DNA of 62,156 nt from assembly GCA_023663735.1 (NCBI GenBank), contig JAMPGV010000007.1, forward strand, positions 1 to 62,156. Direction: 5' to 3'. Position 1 is the first letter of the stretch, and every line of letters begins with the position of its first letter. Origin of the DNA: Muribaculum sp. Lineage in GTDB: Bacteria > Bacillota > Clostridia > Lachnospirales > Lachnospiraceae. The notes under the pieces were generated by a model. The model made no database searches, was not told the origin of the DNA, and saw only the letters and a program-made list of their open reading frames with translations. This document shows, piece by piece, positions 42,221 through 50,121 of this stretch. A program made the translations under genes and the position numbers.

Positions 42221-43057
42221 ATGCAGTTAGGAATCCGATTACATGACACGAAGAAGCTCCCCTTTGAGGAGCGCATCGCAGATGTGAGCCAGCTCGGTTT
42301 TCGGTGCGGACATCTGGCGCTGGCGAAGGTCATAGACGAGTTTCCCACCACGGACGAGGCTTTGACGCCGGGGCTTGCCATGTATCTGAAAAATGTGTTC
42401 GCCAAGAATCAGGTGGATATCGCGGTGCTTGGGTGCTATTTGAATCTGGCCAATCCCAATCCGGAGAAGCTAAAGCAGATCACGCACCGCTATATGGCGC
42501 ATATCCGTTTCGCATCGTGGCTTGGCTGCGGTGTGGTGGGAACGGAGACGGGAGCGCCCAACGAGAGCTACACCCATGTGCCGGAGTGCCATGGGGAGGA
42601 GGCGCTTCAGACCTTTATCAAAAATCTCCGCCCCGTGGTGCGGTATGCGGAGCAGATGGGCGTGGTGATGGCCATCGAGCCTGTGTGGAAGCATATCGTG
42701 TGCAATCCCACGAGGGCAAGGCGGGTGCTGGATGAGATCGGCTCCCCCAATCTACAGATTATTTTGGATCCCGTGAATCTGCTGGATATCTGTAACTACA
42801 AGGATCAGGTGGCTATTGTGGACGAGGCTGTCGAGGTTTTGGGCGGGGATGTGGCCATGGTGCATCTGAAGGATTTTGTGGTGGAGGAGAATAAGCTGGT
42901 ATCCGTGGGAGCGGGGCTGGGACAGATGGACTATACGTCCGTCATGAAGTTCATGAAGACCAGAAAACCGTTTATCCACGCTACGCTGGAAAATACTACG
43001 CCGGAGAATAATCTTCAGGTGAAAGCGTTTGTGCAGGATCTGTATGACAAGGCATGA
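42221..43057 (+). CDS. Sugar phosphate isomerase/epimerase-like TIM barrel
   Basis: About 278 residues from the ATG at 42221 (AGGA six bases upstream); a frame from 42155 adds 22 residues of poor match. AP-endonuclease-2-type TIM barrel (xylose isomerase-like): metal-site carboxylates are expected at MAIEPVWKH (Glu), QIILDPVNLL (Asp), MVHLKDF (His) and HATLEN (Glu), and all are present. Such enzymes isomerise or epimerise sugars or dehydrated uronate products. Following GH28 in a pectin cluster, the substrate is probably a uronate or its breakdown product, which I cannot specify. Confidence 0.85.
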   Translation: MQLGIRLHDTKKLPFEERIADVSQLGFRCGHLALAKVIDEFPTTDEALTPGLAMYLKNVFAKNQVDIAVLGCYLNLANPNPEKLKQITHRYMAHIRFASWLGCGVVGTETGAPNESYTHVPECHGEEALQTFIKNLRPVVRYAEQMGVVMAIEPVWKHIVCNPTRARRVLDEIGSPNLQIILDPVNLLDICNYKDQVAIVDEAVEVLGGDVAMVHLKDFVVEENKLVSVGAGLGQMDYTSVMKFMKTRKPFIHATLENTTPENNLQVKAFVQDLYDKA

Positions 43058-43125
43058 GATAAAAGCGGATTGGTAAACGAGGGGGATCGACGAGAACTAT
43101 CGATGAGAATAGGGGACTGAGCGCT

Positions 43126-43788
43126 ATGAAGAGATTACGGAGCCGGAGAGGCCGGCTGGTCTTGTGGCTGGCGATGCTGGCGCTGTTGCTGAATACGGGC
43201 TGCGGCGTTTGGACCACGGGCGGCGAAGCACAGCAGGAGACAATGGATCGGGCAATCTCTGCGGCAGCCTCGCCGGCCGCAGAATCTTCGAAACCGATGG
43301 AATCCGTATCCGGGGCGGAGTTGTCTGAGCCGGAAGCGTCTGCTCCCGGGGAGAAACCATCGAAACCGGTGGAATCCGTATCCGGGGCGGAGTCGTCTGA
43401 GCCGGAAGCGTCTGCTCCTGTAGAGGAATCCTTGGAACCGGAGTTGTTGGACGAGGACGGCAGTTACACCAGCTGTGAGGACGTGGCGCTGTATCTGGAG
43501 ACTTATGAGCGGCTGCCGGGTAACTTCATCACGAAGAAGGAGGCGCAGGCGCTGGGATGGACGGGCGGTTCTCTGGAACCTTATGCGCCGGGAAAGTGTA
43601 TCGGCGGCGATCGTTTCGGAAATTATGAGAAGCTTTTGCCGGAGGCGGAAGGCCGCAGCTATAGGGAATGCGATATCGACACGCTGGGGGCGGACAGCCG
43701 CGGGGCGAAACGCATCGTCTACTCCGACGACGGGCTGATTTATTACACGGAGGATCACTATGCCAGCTTTACCCTGCTGTATGACTGA
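43126..43788 (+). CDS. Barnase-family ribonuclease, predicted lipoprotein
   Basis: 220 residues, start ATG 43126. A signal peptide ends in LLLNTGC, giving a lipid-anchor Cys at 26 (lipobox slightly atypical). A disordered linker (about 30-110) holds a 24-residue tandem repeat. The C-terminal domain (about 113-219) is barnase: YLETYERLPGNFITKKEAQ, GGDRFGNYE, YRECDID, KRIVYSDDGLIYYTEDHY. Catalytic residues align with barnase Lys27, Glu73, Arg83, Arg87 and His102 as Lys137, Glu181, Arg192, Arg196 and His211. It should be an active RNase displayed on the cell surface. Its inhibitor barstar is encoded next (62 bases on). Confidence 0.92.
   Translation: MKRLRSRRGRLVLWLAMLALLLNTGCGVWTTGGEAQQETMDRAISAAASPAAESSKPMESVSGAELSEPEASAPGEKPSKPVESVSGAESSEPEASAPVEESLEPELLDEDGSYTSCEDVALYLETYERLPGNFITKKEAQALGWTGGSLEPYAPGKCIGGDRFGNYEKLLPEAEGRSYRECDIDTLGADSRGAKRIVYSDDGLIYYTEDHYASFTLLYD
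43282..43429 (+). repeat. 72-bp in-frame tandem duplication in the barnase linker
   Basis: GGAATCCGTATCCGGGGCGG occurs at 43299 and 43371. The two units encode PVESVSGAESSEPEASAP-type text (24 residues) and differ at a few bases. This lengthens the linker between lipid anchor and RNase domain. Confidence 0.85.
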
Positions 43789-43849
43789 CGGTTCAGGAGA
43801 TCCGGCGTCAAGCGGCGGCTGCGGCAGGAGAGGCATAGGGAGGAATTGT

Positions 43850-44128
43850 ATGAGATATGAGATTGATCTGCGGAATGTCCGGACCAGAGAGGCGTTTCAT
43901 GACCGGATTGAGCAGACGGTTCCCTGTCCTGTCTATTACGGCAGAAATTTGGACGCATTCTATGATGTTTTGACGGAGCGCGGCGGGATCGGGGAATTGG
44001 TTTTTCGCCACATGGAGGAGTTTAGGCGGGAGATGCCCGCTTATGGGGCGGCGCTTCAGGCGCTCTGCGCGGAGGCCGTGGAGCAGTGTCCGGGGCTTCG
44101 GATCAGCTATGCGGAGGAATCTGATTAG
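43850..44128 (+). CDS. Barstar-family ribonuclease inhibitor
   Basis: 92 residues from the ATG at 43850 (GGGAGGAATTG upstream); an earlier frame start at 43760 overlaps the barnase gene. The barstar binding helix is present: YYGRNLDAFYDVL, with Asp35 and Asp39 at the same residue numbers as in barstar. These two plug the barnase active site. Located directly after the barnase gene, it protects the cytoplasm before export. Length is normal. Confidence 0.92.
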   Translation: MRYEIDLRNVRTREAFHDRIEQTVPCPVYYGRNLDAFYDVLTERGGIGELVFRHMEEFRREMPAYGAALQALCAEAVEQCPGLRISYAEESD

Positions 44129-44216
44129 CTGCAGCGTGCGGAAGGGCTGGAATTCCCAAGGGTTAGAATTTCCAGAAAGAAATTTGCGCCGCAGGGCGCA
44201 GAAATGAGGATGAGGA

Positions 44217-45782
44217 ATGTATACAGACGGACAGATTTATATGGGACTGGCTGACGGACAGCGTGTGAATATGCAGCTTTCCATGGCGAACCGCCACGGG
44301 CTGATAGCGGGCGCAAGCGGTACCGGCAAGACGATTACCATGAAGGCGATGGCGGAGTCGTTCTCAGATGCGGGCGTCCCCGTGTTTTTGTGCGATGTAA
44401 AGGGGGATGTGTCGGGGCTTGCGGAACCCGGCGTCTCTTCCGAGAGCATGGAGAAGCGCATCGACAAATTCGGAATCCGGGAAGCGTTCTCCTATAAAGC
44501 ATATCCGGTGTGTTTCTGGGATATCTATCAGGAGAACGGACATCCCGTGCGCGCCACTATCTCCGATATCGGGCCGGATATTTTGTCCAGAATTCTGGGA
44601 CTCACGCCCACGCAGGAGGGCGTGCTGAATATTATTTTCAAAATTGCAGATGACAGGGGGCTGCTGCTCATCGACTTGAAGGATCTGCGCACCACCATCA
44701 ATTATGTGGCGGAACACAGGGATGAGTATACGCTTTCCTACGGCAACATGTCCACGCAGTCGCTGGGGAGTATCGTGCGGGCGCTGCTGCCGCTGGAGAC
44801 GCAGGGGGGCGATCTGTTTTTCGGCGAGCCGGATCTGGACATCTTCGACTGGATCCGCACGGATGTGTACGGAAAGGGAATGGTGAATATTCTGGACTGT
44901 GTGAAATTGGTGCAGAATCCCACGCTCTATGCCAGCTTCCTGCTCTGGATGATGGCGGAACTGTTTGAGAAACTGCCCGAGGCGGGCGATTTGGAGAAGC
45001 CCAAGCTGGTATTTTTCTTTGACGAGGCGCATATGCTCTTCTCCGACGCGCCCAAGGTGCTGGTGCAGAAGATTGAGCAGGTGGTAAAGCTGGTGCGTTC
45101 CAAAGGGGTGGGGATCTATTTTGTGACCCAGAGTCCCGGCGATATTCCCGACTCGGTGCTGGCGCAGCTCTCCAACCGGGTACAACATGCGCTGCGGGCT
45201 TATACGCCATCCGAGCAGAAAGCGGTGAAGGTGGCGGCGCAGTCGTTCCGCGTGAATCCGGCGTTCAAGGCGGAGGACGTGATTATGGAGCTGGGCGTGG
45301 GCGAGGCTCTGACCTCTTTTCTGGATGCGGAAGGGGTACCCGGCATGGCGCAGCGCACTTCGATCATTTGTCCGCAGAGCCTGATGGGGCCTGTGGAGGA
45401 AGCGGCCAGACGGGGACTGATGGCAAGGGACGGCATGAACAAGTACGATCAGGCTTATGACGGCAACTCAGCCTATGAGGTACTCACGGGGCAGATGGAG
45501 CAGGAGGCCACACAGGAACAGCTGGCGGCAGAGCGGGCGCAGCTTGAGAAGGATCAGAAAGCATTCGAGGCGCGGAAAGCCAAAGAGGAAGCCGCAGCTC
45601 AGAAGCAAAAGGAGAAGGCCGAGGAGGACGCCCGGAAAAAGAAGGAGAAAGAGGAGGCCGCCGCACAGAAGAAGCGGGAACAGGCAAACGAGAGGAGAAA
45701 GAACCAGATCGAGCGTCAGCTCATCAACACGGGAATGCAGGTGTTCAAGCGGGGAGTCCTCAACACTTTGTTCAAGAAATAG
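44217..45782 (+). CDS. HerA/DUF853-type P-loop ATPase
   Basis: 521 residues; the ATG start lies at 44217 (GAGGATGAGG upstream). It is a DUF853 (YjgR-like) HerA-superfamily ATPase: Walker A GASGTGKT (about residues 33-40), FLCDVKGDVSGLA, Walker B LVFFFDEAHMLF (about 265-276), a VTQSPGDIPDSVLAQL sensor and arginine-finger region, and NRVQHALRAYTPSEQKAV. Family function is unsettled (DNA or peptide translocation has been suggested). The C-terminus (about 425-500) is a highly charged coiled coil (EEAAAQKQKEKAEEDARKK), typical of the family. It stands apart from the barnase pair and the envelope operon. Confidence 0.9.
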   Translation: MYTDGQIYMGLADGQRVNMQLSMANRHGLIAGASGTGKTITMKAMAESFSDAGVPVFLCDVKGDVSGLAEPGVSSESMEKRIDKFGIREAFSYKAYPVCFWDIYQENGHPVRATISDIGPDILSRILGLTPTQEGVLNIIFKIADDRGLLLIDLKDLRTTINYVAEHRDEYTLSYGNMSTQSLGSIVRALLPLETQGGDLFFGEPDLDIFDWIRTDVYGKGMVNILDCVKLVQNPTLYASFLLWMMAELFEKLPEAGDLEKPKLVFFFDEAHMLFSDAPKVLVQKIEQVVKLVRSKGVGIYFVTQSPGDIPDSVLAQLSNRVQHALRAYTPSEQKAVKVAAQSFRVNPAFKAEDVIMELGVGEALTSFLDAEGVPGMAQRTSIICPQSLMGPVEEAARRGLMARDGMNKYDQAYDGNSAYEVLTGQMEQEATQEQLAAERAQLEKDQKAFEARKAKEEAAAQKQKEKAEEDARKKKEKEEAAAQKKREQANERRKNQIERQLINTGMQVFKRGVLNTLFKK

Positions 45783-45970
45783 GGAAGACGTAAATTTGCT
45801 CCGTCATCGGGCGGTATCCGGCCATGGGCAGGACCTTCGATGGTGGGGCAGATTTGTCTTTAGGCGGGGGTGGGAATCTGAAGATACACTTAAGATTTCC
45901 TTAAATATGATAGTTTATCATTGTGTCGTTCACCAAATTCTGTTATGGTATATTCTGTAGAATTTTGTTC

Positions 45971-46076
45971 GGCAAAGTTCTGAGTGGCGGGTTTTGATCG
46001 GCAAGGTTTTGTTTGGCAAAGTTCTGAGTGGCAGGGTTCTGATTGGTATCGTTTGGATTGATGAATTTTGATTTGC
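45971..46076 (+). repeat. 15-bp degenerate tandem repeat (about seven units) upstream of the envelope operon
   Basis: Successive units GGCAAAGTTCTGAGT, GGCGGGTTTTGATC, GGCAAGGTTTTGTTT, GGCAAAGTTCTGAGT, GGCAGGGTTCTGATT, GGTATCGTTTGGATT, GATGAATTTTGATTT follow one another. The stretch is free of stops in one plus frame (RVLIGKVLFGKVLSG-like) but has no ATG. It lies in the 45783-46121 gap and probably in the 5' leader. The rest of that gap holds a possible promoter (TTGTGT, 17 bases, TATGGT, about 45920-45949) and nothing else I can assign. Confidence 0.75.
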
Positions 46077-46121
46077 GCTTTCGGTGGGAAGCGTTTGGGA
46101 GACAGGCAAGTGGAAGGAATG

Positions 46122-48164
46122 ATGAGGAAAATGGCAAATACACAAAATAAACGCCCGGCGCGCGGCAGGATTCGGAGGTTTCTGGCGTTTTGCATTCTGT
46201 TGACGGGACTGTGCGCCGTCTGCGCGGAGGAGAAGGTCTATGCCGAGGGCGCTGCTACAGGAAAGCTGGAGGATGTACTCTCCGGACATTTGATCTCCAT
46301 CGAGGCGGAGATGATTCGGTCGGGCAGGGATACCTGCGATATCCGCGTCACGGTTGAGAATCCGGGAGAAAATTGGGAGGGAACCGCGCGTCTGCTGGTC
46401 GAACCGGGCCGGTACAGGCCGGTGACGGCCTATGACACGGTGCTGTCCCTGCCGCAGGGCAGTACGAAGCAGTTTGTCGTGCGGGTGCCGCAGGAGAGTC
46501 TGGAGGACATGTCCGGGACGGTACGGGTCGTTCTGTTGGACAAAAAATCCAACAAGAGTGCGGAGAGAGAGTTTACGCGCCTTTTGCAGCAAGACGCCAG
46601 CGCGCTTTCCATGGGGATTTTAAGCGACGCCTATTCGGATCTCACCTATCTGGATATGGGAGGAGAGACATTTTATTTTCAGTGCGCCGAATATCCGATC
46701 AGATTGGTGGAGCTTAAGCAGGAGAATCTGACGGAACTGCTGGATACGCTGACGTTTGTGGTGATTGACCAGTACAATACCGACGTGCTGGCCGAGGAGC
46801 AGACGGCGGCCATCGAGCGCTGGGTCGGCAACGGCGGCGTGCTTCTTGTGGGAACCGGGCGCTATGCGGAGGATACGCTTGGAGGATTTGATAATCTGGG
46901 AATCCGGTGTGTGGATGTACACGAGCCGGAGGAGAGTCAGCAGGGCGCGGTATATTTTTCTGCGGGCTTTCCGGAGCTTGCGATGGCGGAGCTGGAGGAT
47001 GTGGCCGGGCAGTATAGTATAGGGACAAGTTATCTGGCCTATGTGCGTGATCTGGGGGACGGCGCTGTGGGCGTTCTGCCGTATGCGTTTACGGAATTGG
47101 GCAGATTGCACTCCGATTATGTGGAGGCGATCGGTCAGGAAGAGCTGGTCATGATGATTTTGAGCGAAGCGAGTTCGTCAGCCGCTTCGCGCTATAGCAG
47201 CTACAGTTCCGGCCATGACAGCGAAACTAACCGGTACCGCCTTTTGGGGCTTCTGGGCAATGCCTCTAATCAACTGCACTTCGGGGCGTTGAAAGCAATT
47301 GTGGTTTTGTATGTGTTCTTCGCCGGGCCGATTCTCTATCTGATTCTGCGCGCAGCCAAGAAGCGGGAGCTTTATTGGGTTATGGCGCCTCTGACTGCGC
47401 TTGTGGGGATTTTTCTGGTTTTTCTGGCAGGAAGAGGCTTCGAGGTGGCGAGTACCAGAGTTTACTCCGTGGCGGTGGAGAATCTGGACAAACAAGGGAA
47501 TGGGCAGACATATCTGCACTGTTATGATGCGAATCACAGGGAATGGGATCTGCGTCTGGCCGAGGGACATGAATATGCGGGTCCTGTGGCGAAGGGCGGC
47601 GGTTACAACTACAGCGAGGACGAGCGCTATTATCACCATATCCGGAAGGAGGGCGACGCGCTGTACTTCGGGATCAATCCCTCATCCAATTTTGAGGACG
47701 GTTATTTCTGTGTGGGCGGCGCCGGGGGCGGGATCAGCGGAGATCTGGTGTGCGACGATATCCTGACCGGCTGGTCGAGCATTGGCGGGACAATCCGCAA
47801 TGAGACGGACCGGGATTTCTGCTATTATGCGGTCGTTCTGGGCGATACCCTGTATGTGTTTGAAAACCTGCCCGCGGGAGAGACCAGAAGCTTGAGCGTC
47901 TCGGATGCGGTTTACACCAACAGCAATAGCTGGAGGGACGCGCCTTGGAGCGCCTATCTGTATGACTATATAGATGATATTTACGATGGCAAGAGGAAAG
48001 CGGATCTGGACGCCGTGGCGGCGCTGGGCGTGGGCGGCTGTACCGTGTCCGCGCAGAACACTTCGGCGGCGGGCATGGTCATCGGCGTGACGAAGAATTG
48101 GGAAAAGGCGGTGGACGACACTTGCAGCGAAGGGTCTTACGCATGTTTCTACAAAGTTTGGTAG
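46122..48164 (+). CDS. Secreted/membrane protein with GATase-like domain, first gene of the VWA-MoxR operon
   Basis: About 680 residues. Starts at 46119, 46122 and 46131 are all near GGAAGG; 46122 is chosen, with uncertainty. A signal peptide (about 19-40, RFLAFCILLTGLCAVCAEE) is followed by a beta-sandwich region, then a class I glutamine-amidotransferase-like fold (about 185-310: FVVIDQYNTDVLAEEQTAA, GGVLLVGTG) as in DUF4350-type proteins. A TM helix (about 396-416) and a second (about 424-442) follow, then an extracytoplasmic C-terminal domain. Such proteins accompany ABC transporters and MoxR/VWA genes in Firmicutes; their biochemical role is not known. Ten bases separate it from the ABC ATPase. 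Confidence 0.8.
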   Translation: MRKMANTQNKRPARGRIRRFLAFCILLTGLCAVCAEEKVYAEGAATGKLEDVLSGHLISIEAEMIRSGRDTCDIRVTVENPGENWEGTARLLVEPGRYRPVTAYDTVLSLPQGSTKQFVVRVPQESLEDMSGTVRVVLLDKKSNKSAEREFTRLLQQDASALSMGILSDAYSDLTYLDMGGETFYFQCAEYPIRLVELKQENLTELLDTLTFVVIDQYNTDVLAEEQTAAIERWVGNGGVLLVGTGRYAEDTLGGFDNLGIRCVDVHEPEESQQGAVYFSAGFPELAMAELEDVAGQYSIGTSYLAYVRDLGDGAVGVLPYAFTELGRLHSDYVEAIGQEELVMMILSEASSSAASRYSSYSSGHDSETNRYRLLGLLGNASNQLHFGALKAIVVLYVFFAGPILYLILRAAKKRELYWVMAPLTALVGIFLVFLAGRGFEVASTRVYSVAVENLDKQGNGQTYLHCYDANHREWDLRLAEGHEYAGPVAKGGGYNYSEDERYYHHIRKEGDALYFGINPSSNFEDGYFCVGGAGGGISGDLVCDDILTGWSSIGGTIRNETDRDFCYYAVVLGDTLYVFENLPAGETRSLSVSDAVYTNSNSWRDAPWSAYLYDYIDDIYDGKRKADLDAVAALGVGGCTVSAQNTSAAGMVIGVTKNWEKAVDDTCSEGSYACFYKVW

Positions 48165-48173
48165 GGGGACGAT

Positions 48174-49100
48174 ATGCTGTATATTAACAATTTGACGAAA
48201 CATTACGGCTCCTTTACGGCGGTCAATCATCTGACCCTGCATATTCCCGAGGGAGATCTGTTCGGGTTTGTGGGACCTAACGGAGCGGGGAAGACTACGA
48301 CGATCAGGATTGTCTGCGGCCTGTTGAAAGCGAGCGGCGGCACCGTGAGAATCGGAGGAACCACCGCGGCCGTGGGCAGTCGGGAGATGAAGCGCCTGAT
48401 CGGGTATGTGCCGGATTTCTTTGGCGTGTATGATAATTTAAAAGTGCGGGAATATATGGATTTGTACGGCTCCATGTACGGGATGTACTCCCGGGATATC
48501 GCAAGGCTTGCGGACGATCTGCTGGAGCTTGTGAATCTCTCGGACAAGAAGGAATTTTATGTGGACACCCTCTCCCGGGGCATGAAGCAGCGGCTCTGCG
48601 TGGCGCGGGCGCTGCTGCACAATCCGAAACTGCTGATTCTGGACGAGCCTAGCTCCGGATTGGATCCCAGAGCCAGAGTGGAGATGAAGGAACTTCTGAA
48701 AAATCTGCATTCCATGGGCAAAACCATTGTCATCAGTTCCCATATTTTGTCGGAACTTTCCGAGATGTGCAACAGCATCGGCATCATGAACCGGGGGCAG
48801 CTTGTGACGGCGGGGCGGATCGAGGACATCATGCGGCAGCTTGCGGCGGGAACCCACATTCATATTCGGATTGCTTCCAATATGGAGGCGGCTGTGCGGA
48901 TGATGAAAGAACAGGCGGGAGTCACGGTGGAATCCGTCCGAGAGAATGAGATGGTCATTTCCTACGGGGGATCGGACGAGGAGGTCTGCGCGCTCATCGG
49001 CGGGCTGATTCAGAACCAAGTGATTCTGACGGATTTCCACAGGGAAGAGGGCAGTCTGGAATCCTTGTTCATGCAGTTGACAGGAGGTGGCGTACAGTGA
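48174..49100 (+). CDS. ABC transporter ATP-binding protein
   Basis: 308 residues, start ATG 48174. All nucleotide-binding motifs are intact: Walker A GPNGAGKTT (about 37-45), Q-loop region at GYVPDFFGVYDN, signature LSRGMKQRL (about 136), Walker B LLILDEPSSGLD (about 156) and the switch His in ISSHILSE. The C-terminal extension (about 215-308) is typical of ABC-2 export ATPases. Partner permease overlaps it by four bases. Substrate unknown; the operon suggests envelope assembly or peptide/gliding-type export. Confidence 0.93.
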   Translation: MLYINNLTKHYGSFTAVNHLTLHIPEGDLFGFVGPNGAGKTTTIRIVCGLLKASGGTVRIGGTTAAVGSREMKRLIGYVPDFFGVYDNLKVREYMDLYGSMYGMYSRDIARLADDLLELVNLSDKKEFYVDTLSRGMKQRLCVARALLHNPKLLILDEPSSGLDPRARVEMKELLKNLHSMGKTIVISSHILSELSEMCNSIGIMNRGQLVTAGRIEDIMRQLAAGTHIHIRIASNMEAAVRMMKEQAGVTVESVRENEMVISYGGSDEEVCALIGGLIQNQVILTDFHREEGSLESLFMQLTGGGVQ

Positions 49101-49993
49101 AGATACGGTTGAATCCCATTGTGAAGAAAGATTTGCAGGTGGCGGCCCGCAGTATGCGCTTAAGCTGGGGGCTGTTTGCCTATGAGGCGGTGTTGACCTT
49201 GATGTTCCTGCTGGCGCTGGCCATGATACAGGCGTCGTCCAACAATATTTACAGCGGCGGGAATATCTACAGTTCGCTGGTGGTTCTCTTTCCGGTACTG
49301 GCGGTAGCGCAGGTGGGTATCGTGGGATTGACGGTGCCGATTCTCACGGCCTCCTCCATATCGGGGGAGAAGGAGCGGCAGACCTTTGACATTATGCTGA
49401 CTACCTGCATGTCCCCGTTTTCCATTGTATTGGGGAAAGTGTTTTCTGCGGTGCTGCGCATTTTATTCTTTGTGGCGGCAAGCACGCCGATCATGGCTCT
49501 GGCCTTTGTGGTGGGCGGCTTAAGTTGGATGTATTTGTTTTATTTCCTGCTGACGATTATTCTGCTGTCGGTTCTTTCGGGAAGCATCGGAATCTTTTGT
49601 TCTTCCGTGTGCCGGAAGTCCATAACGGCGGTGATTCTGTCCTTTACGGTCTATTTTATCATCACGGTTCTGTCCTTTGTGCCGTTGATCTTGAGAATGG
49701 CGTTGGGCTGGGCAAGCGCGGGGGAATCCATGCTGGTTCTGCTGTTCAATCCCATTATCTTTTTTGAAGAGTTCTTTATGCAGATCATGACCGGAGAGTC
49801 CCTGTTCGGGGGAGATGTTTTCACGCGCAGAAACGTTGGGTTTGTGACGTATCATCTGGCGCAGGGGAAGGTCTGGATGTTTACCTCTGCGGCCTGTATG
49901 CTGCTGTTGTCCCTGTTGTTCATGCTTGCGGCCGCATGGAAGGTCAATCCCATGCATTCTCCCTCCGGCCGGAGACGGGGCAGAAAGAGGTAA
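49097..49993 (+). CDS. ABC-2-type transporter permease
   Basis: 298 residues, GTG start overlapping the ATPase stop (GTGA). Six TM helices (about 22-44, 55-78, 107-130, 143-165, 175-196, 250-275). The block 'LTASSISGEKERQTFDIMLTT' is the coupling-helix region of Gld/ABC-2 permeases, preceding ...GKVFSAVLRILFFV. It forms the membrane part of the transporter with the preceding ATPase. A basic C-terminus (GRRRGRKR) ends inside. Confidence 0.92.
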   Translation: MKIRLNPIVKKDLQVAARSMRLSWGLFAYEAVLTLMFLLALAMIQASSNNIYSGGNIYSSLVVLFPVLAVAQVGIVGLTVPILTASSISGEKERQTFDIMLTTCMSPFSIVLGKVFSAVLRILFFVAASTPIMALAFVVGGLSWMYLFYFLLTIILLSVLSGSIGIFCSSVCRKSITAVILSFTVYFIITVLSFVPLILRMALGWASAGESMLVLLFNPIIFFEEFFMQIMTGESLFGGDVFTRRNVGFVTYHLAQGKVWMFTSAACMLLLSLLFMLAAAWKVNPMHSPSGRRRGRKR

Positions 49994-50121
49994 GGGCAGA
50001 CGGCGGATTGGCGTGCGTTGCCGGAGACGGGGCAGGAAGCCTTCGGGAAACCCGGAGAGCATCCGCAAGAAATGGAAAGCAGATCGGGAAGAAATCGGGA
50101 ACAGATCGGGATGGAATTGGA

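Noticed and set aside
45890-46195. Minus-strand open frames over the 15-bp repeat
   Set aside because: All minus frames are open because of the repeat; there is no ribosome site, and the deduced text is pure pentapeptide repetition.
49936-50121. N-terminal extension of the coiled-coil protein
   Set aside because: It overlaps the permease gene, is rich in Arg/Gly without family features, and conserved-looking sequence begins near 50122.
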